Positions 42,429-64,000 of a stretch of 64,000 bases of DNA are shown here, piece by piece (position 1 is the first letter of the stretch; each line of letters begins with the position of its first letter). The notes beneath the pieces are model-generated. The model was not told the DNA's origin. It made no database searches and saw nothing but the letters and a program-made list of their open reading frames with translations. Source of the DNA: Hamadaea sp. (GTDB lineage Bacteria; Actinomycetota; Actinomycetes; Mycobacteriales; Micromonosporaceae). Location of the stretch: assembly GCF_013362815.1 (NCBI RefSeq), contig NZ_JABFVK010000013.1:248001-312000 (forward strand), written 5' to 3'. The position numbers and the translations under genes were made by a program.

Positions 42429-42475
42429 TCCGTGTCGCGTTCACCCAGCACGCCCTGGGGCGCGAGGATGTGGGC

Positions 42476-43282
42476 ATGAGCGCATCGCAACCCGAAGATC
42501 AGCGTTATCTGCTCGACAACGCCCGGGTGGAGGCGGGCGAGCGGTTCACCTGGCTCGCCGAGCTGTTCGACGGCGTCACTCGGGGGCATTTCGACCGGCT
42601 CGGTGTCCAGGCGGGATCGCGTTGCTGGGAAGTCGGCGCCGGCGGTTCCAGCATTCCCGAGGCGCTCGCGACGGCTGTCGGGCCGACCGGCCATGTGCTG
42701 GCCACGGACATCAATCCGGCCTGGCTGGACGCCCAGGCAGGCTATGAGGTGCTCCGGCACGACGTCGTCACCGACGCGCCACCGGAGCCGGGCACATTCG
42801 ACCTGGTACACGCGCGGCTCCTGCTCGTTCACGTGCCCGACCGCGCCCGCGCATTGGCGACGATGGTGGCCGCGCTGCGGCCAGGCGGGTGGCTGCTGAT
42901 CGAGGACGCCGACACCGAGTTGCAGCCGCTGGCGTGCCTCGATGAAGTCGGCCCGGCCCAGGAACGCGCCAACCGCCTGCGGCGGGCCGTGCGGGAGCTG
43001 ATGACTCGCCGTGGCGCGGACATGCGCTATGGCCGTACGCTTCCGCGCGCGTTGCGGGCCGCGGGACTGGACGAAGTGTCCGCGTCCGGCTTCTTCCCGG
43101 TCGGCGGGACGGCCTGTGATCGCCTGGAAGCCGCGACGGTACGCATGGTCCGCCCCGAACTTCTCGCCGCCGGACTGGCCGACGACGCCGAGATCGACGC
43201 GCACCTCGCCGCCGTCGACGCCGGCGTTCTCGATCTCACGCTCGCGCCGCTGATCTCGGCTTGGGGACGCCGCCCGAGCTGA
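42476..43282 (+). CDS. SAM-dependent methyltransferase
   Basis: ATG 42476 was chosen over 42326, which overlaps the previous gene. The 268 residues are a class I methyltransferase: motif I CWEVGAGGSSIPEALATAVG, motif II-like HVLATDINPAWLDAQ, then DLVHARLLLVHVPDRARALA and LRPGGWLLIEDAD. This resembles ubiquinone/menaquinone-type and small-molecule O-methyltransferases. The substrate is unknown. Confidence 0.85.
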   Translation: MSASQPEDQRYLLDNARVEAGERFTWLAELFDGVTRGHFDRLGVQAGSRCWEVGAGGSSIPEALATAVGPTGHVLATDINPAWLDAQAGYEVLRHDVVTDAPPEPGTFDLVHARLLLVHVPDRARALATMVAALRPGGWLLIEDADTELQPLACLDEVGPAQERANRLRRAVRELMTRRGADMRYGRTLPRALRAAGLDEVSASGFFPVGGTACDRLEAATVRMVRPELLAAGLADDAEIDAHLAAVDAGVLDLTLAPLISAWGRRPS

Positions 43283-43616
43283 GCGGCCGCCGGCGGACCC
43301 CAGTCAAGATGATCTATTGACTGGGGTAAGATCTTCCGATACTTTTCCGGTAAAGCAAGCGTGAAGACCGCGTGGTGAAGCCGGGCCGTTGAGCCCGCGG
43401 TCGTTTCCCAACCATCACTGGTGGAGGAAGACATGGTTCCCTTGGCCCGGCGTCACATCCCTGGCCGGCAGACAGCCGCCACGGTCGAAGCGATCCTGTC
43501 ATCGCGTCCGAGTTCGCTCACCCACGCGAATTCCTCCTGCTGATCATTTTCCGCTGAGCCCGAGTTCCGGGCGCTCGGCTCAGACCCGCTCGCATCGGCA
43601 GAAGGGTCGATTCCGC
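43283..43616. other. Leader region of the left arm of the carbohydrate island
   Basis: No gene was seen. The first 80 bases hold a promoter with an overlapping dyad (43317-43355). The remaining 260 bases form a long untranslated leader or hold further control sites. In-frame readings from 43389 into the GH43 gene exist, but a normal signal peptide begins only at 43617. Confidence 0.4.
43317..43355 (+). promoter_or_regulatory. Promoter and operator of the left carbohydrate operon
   Basis: TTGACT (43317-43322) and TACTTT (43340-43345) are spaced 17 bp. CTTTTCCGGTAAAG (43342-43355) is a 14-bp dyad with one mismatched pair and a central CCGG, covering the -10 and probable start site. This fits repression by a LacI-type sugar regulator. 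Confidence 0.5.
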
Positions 43617-47059
<3,443 letters not shown>

Positions 47060-47073
47060 CACTCCTCGCCGGT

Positions 47074-47101
47074 GGCAGGCGGCCTGGGCGGGCCGCCTGC
47101 C
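47074..47101 (+). terminator. Hairpin between the esterase and alpha-galactosidase genes
   Basis: GGCAGGCGGCC pairs perfectly with GGCCGCCTGCC around TGGGCG, in the 66-bp gap. It may be a partial terminator or a processing site that lowers expression of the two downstream genes. Confidence 0.5.
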
Positions 47102-47125
47102 CCCGGCCCTTCACGAAAGGGATCG

Positions 47126-49940
<2,815 letters not shown>

Positions 49941-49956
49941 ACCACACCTGCACAGC

Positions 49957-49991
49957 AACGAGGGGGGCGTGCGAGGCACGCCCCCCTCGTT
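49957..49991. terminator. Strong bidirectional terminator at the centre of the island
   Basis: AACGAGGGGGGCGTGC pairs perfectly over 16 bp with GCACGCCCCCCTCGTT around a GAG loop. It is flanked by the stops of the convergent SGNH esterase gene (49940) and GH43-CBM6 gene (50000). Confidence 0.95.
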
Positions 49992-49999
49992 CGGCTAGC

Positions 50000-51799
50000 T
50001 CAGCGGGGTGTGAAGTCCTGGTTCGTTGCGGGTGCGTTCTTGCATTGCCATTGATCGAGTTGCTGGCCGAGCGTGCTGTTGGCGCCGTAGACGTCCAGGC
50101 ACAGCCCGCTGTTCTGGTTCTTGAACGAGTAGGAACCGTCGGACTGCTGCACGGGCAGCCAAAGGCTGTTCGGCGCGCTGTTCGGCGCCTGCTGGACGAT
50201 GTTCGGCGTACCAGCCGCCGTCGAGCTGTTGGCGACGGCCACGTCATAGCCGGAATGCTGCGCCTGCAACCGGCCGTAGCCGCCGGACACCGGGACGAAC
50301 TGGAACTGCTGGTTGGTCTGCCCGCTGCACGTGTATTGCGTCACGGCCGCGCCGGCCGCGGTCGAGGCCCCGCTCACGTCGAGGCACAGGCTGTTGTTGC
50401 CGATCACGAGCGGGTGATACCCGGTCGGATACCCACCACCGGACGGTCCACTGGCGAACTGCCACCAGTTCAGGTTGAACAGGTACCCGCTGCCGCCGGT
50501 GAACCGTAGATACAGGTCGTGCGTACCGGTCGCTCCGTTGGTAGCGCAGGTGACCGTGGACCACGTTTGCCAGCCGCCGGTACCCGGGACGGCGCACGTC
50601 CCGACGACCGTGCCGGTGGCGCTGTCCAGCCGCAGCTCGATGGAGCCACCGCTGGTTCCGGACGCGACGCGGGCCGAGAAGGAGGACGCGCCCGTACCGA
50701 ACCCGACGCCCTTCACCTTGATCCAGTCACCGCTCTGAATCCACCCGACGTTCATCCCGCCCTCGCTCGCGGGTTCGGTCTCGACACCCGACTCCCACGC
50801 GATGGTCTCGGCCTCCTGCCGCACGTACGGGTCCAGCACGCCGACCTGGGGCGCGCCCGTCGTCGTCATGTTGATCGTCGGGATCGTCCCGTCGGCGTTG
50901 TAACTGAACTTCTCCACTGCGACGGACCGTGTGTATCCACCGCCGCCGGACAGCGCGCCATTGTGGTAGAAGAAGTACGAACCGCCGTTGAAATCGACGA
51001 GTCCGGGATGGTTGGTGAAGCTGCTGCCCTGGGTCGGCATGATCGTTCCGCGGTAGGTCCAGGGTCCGGTGGGCCCAGGCGCGGTGGAGTACGCGATGAA
51101 CTCCGAACAGCACTTGGCCGCGAACACCATGTAATACAGGCCGCCGCGCTTGTAGAACCACGGCCCTTCCTCATACAACGTGGGGCGGTTGGCGTCGCCG
51201 GTCCGGGTGCCGAACCCCGCTGTGGTGAGCGGGATCTGCGTCGGGCTGCCCGAGTAGGAGATCATGTCGGCGTTCAGCCGCACGTACCACAGATGCGGAT
51301 TGCCGTAATAGAGATAGGCCTGGCCGTCGTCGTCGATGTAGACCGTCGGATCGATCTCGGCGTTCTGGATCAGCGGGTGGCCGAGGGCGTCCCGGAAGGG
51401 TCCGGTGGGGGAGTCGGCGACGCCCACGCCGATGGCCTGCGATCCGTTGGACATCCTTACGGGGACGTACCAGTAGAACTTGCCGTTGCGGTAGACCGCT
51501 TGGCCGGCCCACGCGTCGGAGCTTGCCCAGCTGAACGTGGACAGACTCATGGGTGAGCCGTGGTCGGTCCAGTTCACCATGTCCGCCGACGACCAGACGC
51601 GCCAATTGCGCATCGTGAAGTAGGTCGAGCCGTCCTCGTCATGTCCGGTGTAGAGGTAGACCCGGCCGTTGTAGACGAGCGGCGCGGGGTCGGCCGTGTA
51701 GATGGTTTGAACGATGGGATTGTCGGCCCGAGCCGGGCCGGGAACCAGCACGACGCCGACCAGCAACGTCGCGATCACAAATCTGAGGATCTTCCTCAT
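50000..51799 (-). CDS. Secreted GH43 glycosidase with CBM6-like and CBM13 modules
   Basis: ATG 51799 follows AAGGCGG. The 599 residues have a signal peptide (1-25) and a GH43 propeller (about 30-320) with base Asp in YTADPAPLVYNGRVYLYTGH, Asp in EIDPTVYIDDDGQAYLYYG, and acid Glu in TLYEEGPWFYKRGGLYYMVF. A CBM6-like beta-sandwich (about 328-455: RQEAETIAWESGVETEPASE, GSIELRLDSATG) and a ricin-type module (about 465-599) follow. The GH43-CBM6 pair is typical of arabinoxylan arabinofuranohydrolases. Last gene of the right arm; its lectin module differs from the shared CBM13 cassette. Confidence 0.9.
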   Translation of the reverse strand: MRKILRFVIATLLVGVVLVPGPARADNPIVQTIYTADPAPLVYNGRVYLYTGHDEDGSTYFTMRNWRVWSSADMVNWTDHGSPMSLSTFSWASSDAWAGQAVYRNGKFYWYVPVRMSNGSQAIGVGVADSPTGPFRDALGHPLIQNAEIDPTVYIDDDGQAYLYYGNPHLWYVRLNADMISYSGSPTQIPLTTAGFGTRTGDANRPTLYEEGPWFYKRGGLYYMVFAAKCCSEFIAYSTAPGPTGPWTYRGTIMPTQGSSFTNHPGLVDFNGGSYFFYHNGALSGGGGYTRSVAVEKFSYNADGTIPTINMTTTGAPQVGVLDPYVRQEAETIAWESGVETEPASEGGMNVGWIQSGDWIKVKGVGFGTGASSFSARVASGTSGGSIELRLDSATGTVVGTCAVPGTGGWQTWSTVTCATNGATGTHDLYLRFTGGSGYLFNLNWWQFASGPSGGGYPTGYHPLVIGNNSLCLDVSGASTAAGAAVTQYTCSGQTNQQFQFVPVSGGYGRLQAQHSGYDVAVANSSTAAGTPNIVQQAPNSAPNSLWLPVQQSDGSYSFKNQNSGLCLDVYGANSTLGQQLDQWQCKNAPATNQDFTPR

Positions 51800-51830
51800 C
51801 GAAGCCGCCTTGAGTCGAAGAGTCGAAAGG

Positions 51831-51875
51831 CCGTGAGCGTAGGGACGAGGGCACGGGACGTCCCTACGCTCACGG
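51831..51875 (-). terminator. Hairpin between the right-arm esterase and GH43 genes
   Basis: CCGTGAGCGTAGGGACG pairs perfectly over 17 bp with CGTCCCTACGCTCACGG around an 11-nt loop, just after the esterase stop (51890) and 32 nt before the GH43 start. It should end or attenuate transcription between them. Confidence 0.8.
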
Positions 51876-51889
51876 GTCTGCGGGATCGG

Positions 51890-53359
<1,470 letters not shown>

Positions 53360-53366
53360 CTATGAG

Positions 53367-53403
53367 GAGTCGCTGACCGTCCTGTCACGACGGTCAGCGA
53401 CTC
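53367..53403 (-). terminator. Hairpin between the GH2 and esterase genes
   Basis: GAGTCGCTGACCGTC pairs perfectly over 15 bp with GACGGTCAGCGACTC around CTGTCAC. It starts 7 nt after the GH2 stop and precedes the esterase gene by about 100 nt. Confidence 0.8.
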
Positions 53404-53409
53404 GGGGGA

Positions 53410-60463
<7,054 letters not shown>

Positions 60464-60497
60464 CCCCGGCCTCCCGCGCGTGGCCTGGCCGGTGACC

Positions 60498-60530
60498 GTG
60501 AAGCTCCGGTGAAGCTGATCTGAAGCAGCC
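60498..60530 (+). promoter_or_regulatory. Three 11-bp direct repeats upstream of the giant protease gene
   Basis: GTGAAGCTCCG (60498), GTGAAGCTGAT (60509) and CTGAAGCAGCC (60520) follow each other with exact 11-bp spacing, ending 19 nt before the start codon. Tandem 11-bp repeats are the binding mode of OmpR/PhoB-family response regulators. Confidence 0.55.
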
Positions 60531-60548
60531 GATCTCCATGCTTCGGCA

Positions 60549-63500
60549 ATGAGGAGACTGAATCGGAGGCTGCGCCGCTTGGCGGCCGCGGTCTGCACCT
60601 TTCTGTCGGCGTCGACGACTTCGGTCGTGGTGATCGCCGGCGCAGCGGGGCCGGCCGCGGCCGGCGTTCCCGCCGGGGGGATGACGGCCGCTCAGGTGAG
60701 CTCCATGTTCACCGAATACGGGAACGCGGGCGGGCATTGGACCGGCGGGGACAGCACGGTGTCGGTGCTGTTGCCCGACGGTCGCGTGGTGTGGCTGTTC
60801 TCGGACACGTTCCTCGGCACGGTGAACGCCGACAGCACCCGGCCGGACAACGCGCCGATGGTGAACAACAGCATGGTGATTCAGGACGGCACCACGCTGA
60901 CCGAGACACTGCACGGTGGGTCGGCCGCCTTTCCGGAGGCGCTGGTGAAACCCGCGTCGGAAGGCGAGTTCGCCTGGGTCGCCGACGCGGTCGTGGAGTC
61001 CGGTGCGTTGAAGGTGCTGTACAACCGCTTCCGCCGGTTCGGCGCCGGCAGCCTCGATGTCGAGCTGATGGGCACGTCGCTGGCCACCTTCGCGCTGCCC
61101 GGCCTCACCCAGACCGCGCTGATCGATCTGCCGGTGGGCCGGTCGATCCAGTGGGGTTCGGCGCTGCTCGGCGACGGCTCGTACACCTACATCTACGGCA
61201 CGTCTTCCGGGCTGGCCGGAATGAAGTTCGCGCACATCGCCCGTGCTCCGGTCGGCAGCTTGGGCGCAGCCTGGCAGTACTGGACGGGGACTGGGTGGTC
61301 CGGGTCCGAAGCCGAGGCCAAACGTGTGATGAGCGGCGTCGGCAACTCCTTCGCGGTGCAGAAGGTCGGCAGCCAGTACGTGCTGGTGACGCAGGAGACC
61401 AACGCGGTGTTCGACCCGCAGTTCGTGGCATACACGGCGACCTCGCCGACCGGCTCGTTCGCTGGGCCGGTACAGCTGCTGACCGCGCCGGAACAGCAGG
61501 CCGGTACGCAGAAGATCGTGTACACCGCACGGCTGCATCCCGACCTGGCCCGTTCGGGAAAGCTGCTGATGTCGTACGACGTCAACAGTCTCGACAGCGC
61601 CGACAATTACGCGGACGCCCGCCTCTACCGGCCGCGGTTCGTCGAACTGGATTGGCCCCGGCCCCAGCCGGATCCCTCCGCATTGCCGGCGGCACCCCTT
61701 GGGCTGACCGCCACCTCCGACGCCGCTGGCGTCGTCCACCTCACGTGGCCCGCGGTAAACGGGGCCACCAAGTATTTCGTCCACCGGCGCGACGTGACCA
61801 ACGGTCAGACGCACGCGGCTCGCCAGCCGCAGCCGGTGACGCAGCCGTCGGCTGACGTCACTGGGCTGATCAGCGGCCACCGATACGAATTCACGGTCAC
61901 CGCCGCGAACTCGGTCGGTGAGGGACCGTTCTCGGTCACAGTCGCGGTCGTGCCACAAGCGCAACGCGACGCCACTGCGATCCGGCTGGCGAACCTGCCC
62001 GAATCGCTGCCGGGCCGCTACATCGTCGGGCTCAAGACCAGCGCCGCAGCACGCGGGCGTGGGGTGGAGGCCGTGGCTCGTGAGCTGGTGGCGCAGACCG
62101 GGGGCACGGTGAGCGATTTCTTCCCCGACCGGTCCCTGGTGTTCAGCGCGACCTTGACCGAGCGGCAGGCGATCGACCTCGCCGGGTATCCGGACGTCGA
62201 GGACGTCGAACAGGACCGCGAGATCGAACTGGCCGCCAGCGCGGGAGGCGAACAGCAGGGCGCGCCGTGGGGTCTGGATCACATCGATCAACGGACGCTG
62301 CCGCTGGACGGCCGATACCGCTATCCGAACGTCGCCACCGGGGTGCACGCGTACGTGCTCGACACGGGGATCAGGTCGACGCAGGCCGACTTCGGCGGAC
62401 GCATCGGCAATGGCATCAACACGACAGGGATTCCCTCCACGACGGACACCGAGGACTGCTCGGGCCACGGTACGCACGTCGCGGGGATCATCGGCGGTAC
62501 GCAGTGGGGCGTCGCGAAAGACGTTCAGCTGCATCCGGTGCGGGTGTTCTACTGCTATGTCGACCCGTTGGACGGCAAGTTCAAGGTAAAGTCCACCGCG
62601 TCCTCAGTCGAACGCGGCGGGCGGTGGGTCATCGCCTCCGTTCAGCGGCCGGCAGTGATCAACATGAGCCTCGGGGCGTTCGCCGGTTCGGGCCGCACCA
62701 GCATGGATCGGGCGGTACGCGACGCCACCGCCAGCGGCATTCCGGTCGTCGTCGCGGCCGGCAACCGCCGCCCCGGGCAGCAGGCAGCCGACGACGCATG
62801 CGACGTGGCACCCGCGCACGCCGACAAGGTCAATCAGTCGGACGAGGTCATCACCGTCGGCAACATGAACAAACTCCAGTCGCGTGACCCCTCGAGCAAC
62901 TACGGGGCCTGCATCGACATCTGGGCGCCGGGGACCGACATTCCATCGGCGGACTACGCCACGGACGCGCTCTTCCCGCCGAAGGTGCTCACCGGCACGT
63001 CGATGGCGGCACCGCATGTGGCCGGCGTCGTCGCGCTCATCCTCGACGCTCACCCGGCGTACACGATCGCCGAGATTCAGGAAGCCTTGCGGCTGGCGGC
63101 GACGCGGGACCGGCTGACGGATCTCGGTGGCGCCCCCAACCTGTCGGTGTTCGTCGAGCAGCGCCCCGCGAATGCGCCCACCGCGCTGGCGGCCACTTCG
63201 CTCGACGACGGCACGATCAAGCTGGCCTGGACGGCAGTGCCCGAGCCGGACGTCCGGTATCTGATCTCGCAACGTGATGTGAGCGAGGGCGAGACCACCT
63301 TCACCCGGCGCAGCGAGAAGATCTCCGGCACCACCGCCATCGCCAAAGACCTGCAGGAAGGACACACGTACGAGTTCACCGTGGCGGCGTTCACCAGCAC
63401 CGGCATCGGCCCGGACTCGACGCCGGCCGGCGCGGCCGCCCGGACCCAGCCGCCCGCCCCGCCGACCGGCCTGACCGCCACCGCGAACCCGGACGGAACC

Positions 63501-64000
63501 ATCAAGCTCGACTGGCATCCCCCCGCGCCCGACGTCTGGTACCAGGTCTACCAGCGTGACGTCACCGCAGGCGAGAGCGCCTTCCCCCAGTTGCCGGCTC
63601 CGGTCGTGCAGTGCTGCACGATGACGGCCCAGTACCTGATGCACGGGCATGAGTACGAGTTCCAGGTGTCGGCCACCAACCGCGGCGGCGAGAGCCCACC
63701 GTCGAACACCGCGCGGGCCGTCTCAACGTATCCGGTCCCGCAGCCACCCACGGGACTCACCGCGGCCGCAGGCGACGGCATGGTGACCCTGACGTGGACG
63801 GCCAGCCCGACTCCGTACGTCTGGTATCGGGTGTATCGGCGCAACGTGACCGCAGGCGAGACTGCGGCCAGCCCGCTGCCCTGGCCGGTAGCCGATTGCT
63901 GCACCGTGTCGATCGGATATCTCGACAACGGTGACGAGTACGAGTTCACCCTCACCACGACCGGCCAGGGTGGCGAGTCGGCGCCGGCCAACCTCGTGCG
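60549..64000 (+). CDS. Giant secreted protein: DUF4185-like, Fn3, I9-like propeptide, S8 subtilase, Fn3 repeats (3' end outside the window)
   Basis: The frame is open from ATG 60549 to the right edge (1150 codons). A signal peptide (about 1-38) is followed by a DUF4185-like propeller (about 48-370: HWTGGDSTVSVLLPDGRVVW, LFSDTFLGTV, FDPQFVAYTA), Fn3 (378-467), an I9-like propeptide (488-559), and an S8 protease (572-861). The triad is Asp605 (YVLDTGIRS), His640 (CSGHGTHVAGI) and Ser818 (GTSMAAPHVAG), with Asn in VVAAGNRRPG. At least three more Fn3 domains follow. The placement of a complete subtilase zymogen in the middle of a larger exported protein is unusual. Substrate and full length are unknown. 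Confidence 0.88.
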   Translation, partial: MRRLNRRLRRLAAAVCTFLSASTTSVVVIAGAAGPAAAGVPAGGMTAAQVSSMFTEYGNAGGHWTGGDSTVSVLLPDGRVVWLFSDTFLGTVNADSTRPDNAPMVNNSMVIQDGTTLTETLHGGSAAFPEALVKPASEGEFAWVADAVVESGALKVLYNRFRRFGAGSLDVELMGTSLATFALPGLTQTALIDLPVGRSIQWGSALLGDGSYTYIYGTSSGLAGMKFAHIARAPVGSLGAAWQYWTGTGWSGSEAEAKRVMSGVGNSFAVQKVGSQYVLVTQETNAVFDPQFVAYTATSPTGSFAGPVQLLTAPEQQAGTQKIVYTARLHPDLARSGKLLMSYDVNSLDSADNYADARLYRPRFVELDWPRPQPDPSALPAAPLGLTATSDAAGVVHLTWPAVNGATKYFVHRRDVTNGQTHAARQPQPVTQPSADVTGLISGHRYEFTVTAANSVGEGPFSVTVAVVPQAQRDATAIRLANLPESLPGRYIVGLKTSAAARGRGVEAVARELVAQTGGTVSDFFPDRSLVFSATLTERQAIDLAGYPDVEDVEQDREIELAASAGGEQQGAPWGLDHIDQRTLPLDGRYRYPNVATGVHAYVLDTGIRSTQADFGGRIGNGINTTGIPSTTDTEDCSGHGTHVAGIIGGTQWGVAKDVQLHPVRVFYCYVDPLDGKFKVKSTASSVERGGRWVIASVQRPAVINMSLGAFAGSGRTSMDRAVRDATASGIPVVVAAGNRRPGQQAADDACDVAPAHADKVNQSDEVITVGNMNKLQSRDPSSNYGACIDIWAPGTDIPSADYATDALFPPKVLTGTSMAAPHVAGVVALILDAHPAYTIAEIQEALRLAATRDRLTDLGGAPNLSVFVEQRPANAPTALAATSLDDGTIKLAWTAVPEPDVRYLISQRDVSEGETTFTRRSEKISGTTAIAKDLQEGHTYEFTVAAFTSTGIGPDSTPAGAAARTQPPAPPTGLTATANPDGTIKLDWHPPAPDVWYQVYQRDVTAGESAFPQLPAPVVQCCTMTAQYLMHGHEYEFQVSATNRGGESPPSNTARAVSTYPVPQPPTGLTAAAGDGMVTLTWTASPTPYVWYRVYRRNVTAGETAASPLPWPVADCCTVSIGYLDNGDEYEFTLTTTGQGGESAPANLV

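Overview
The window is 64 kb of high-GC DNA from a filamentous-type actinomycete. Micromonosporaceae or a close relative is an inference from codon use, the RHS/YD-repeat proteins, a SARP-type regulator, abundant ricin-lectin-tagged secreted enzymes, and many starts that look leaderless (a TAnnnT-like -10 lying 6-7 nt before the start codon). No rRNA, tRNA, CRISPR array, intact insertion sequence or prophage was seen.

Region 1 (1-18.7 kb) is a mosaic of small housekeeping and accessory genes. It opens with a partial unknown gene and a wrecked RHS toxin locus, in which the secretion segment is fused to the remains of a toxin tail and its immunity-like gene. It continues with two divergent XRE regulators and a coupled NUDIX hydrolase, an ester cyclase, a DinB-like protein, aldose 1-epimerase, two APH-type kinases, small membrane proteins, and a histidine kinase/response regulator pair next to an MMPL exporter. 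Two DoxX-like proteins, MarR with YciI, and TetR facing a cupin complete it. Small gene relics (for example a short-chain dehydrogenase tail at about 8.0 kb) show local decay.

Region 2 (18.7-25.3 kb) is a minus-strand unit: LacI-type regulator, solute-binding lipoprotein, ABC ATPase, fused double permease and a fumarase/aspartase-superfamily lyase. An 18-bp LacI-like operator precedes the binding-protein gene. The ATPase, permease and lyase genes overlap or abut. The substrate cannot be read from sequence.

Region 3 (25.3-43.3 kb) holds a secreted GH43-type glycosidase with a secreted EEP-fold hydrolase, a divergent 3367-residue RHS protein with three LamG-type domains and an unusual C-terminal tip, a small secreted protein, a 930-residue SARP/NB-ARC/TPR regulator, an unknown membrane protein and a SAM methyltransferase.

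Region 4 (43.3-59.1 kb) is a carbohydrate-degradation island of two convergent four-gene arms meeting at a strong bidirectional terminator (49957-49991). Each of the eight proteins is secreted and carries a ricin-B/CBM13 module. The left arm is GH43, CE1-type esterase, GH27 and SGNH esterase. The right arm, read from 58961 downwards, is a beta-helix enzyme, GH2, CE1-type esterase and GH43-CBM6. The set fits debranching of a feruloylated or acetylated arabinoxylan or arabinogalactan-like polymer. The promoter regions of both arms carry palindromes placed on the -35/-10 elements. The two esterase genes share an almost identical 424-bp CBM13 cassette in inverted orientation, which points to recent gene conversion.

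Region 5 (59.1-64 kb) has an alpha/beta hydrolase and the first 1150 codons of a very large secreted protein that joins a DUF4185-like propeller, Fn3, an I9-like propeptide, a subtilisin-type S8 protease and further Fn3 repeats. It is preceded by three 11-bp direct repeats of the kind bound by OmpR/PhoB-family regulators.
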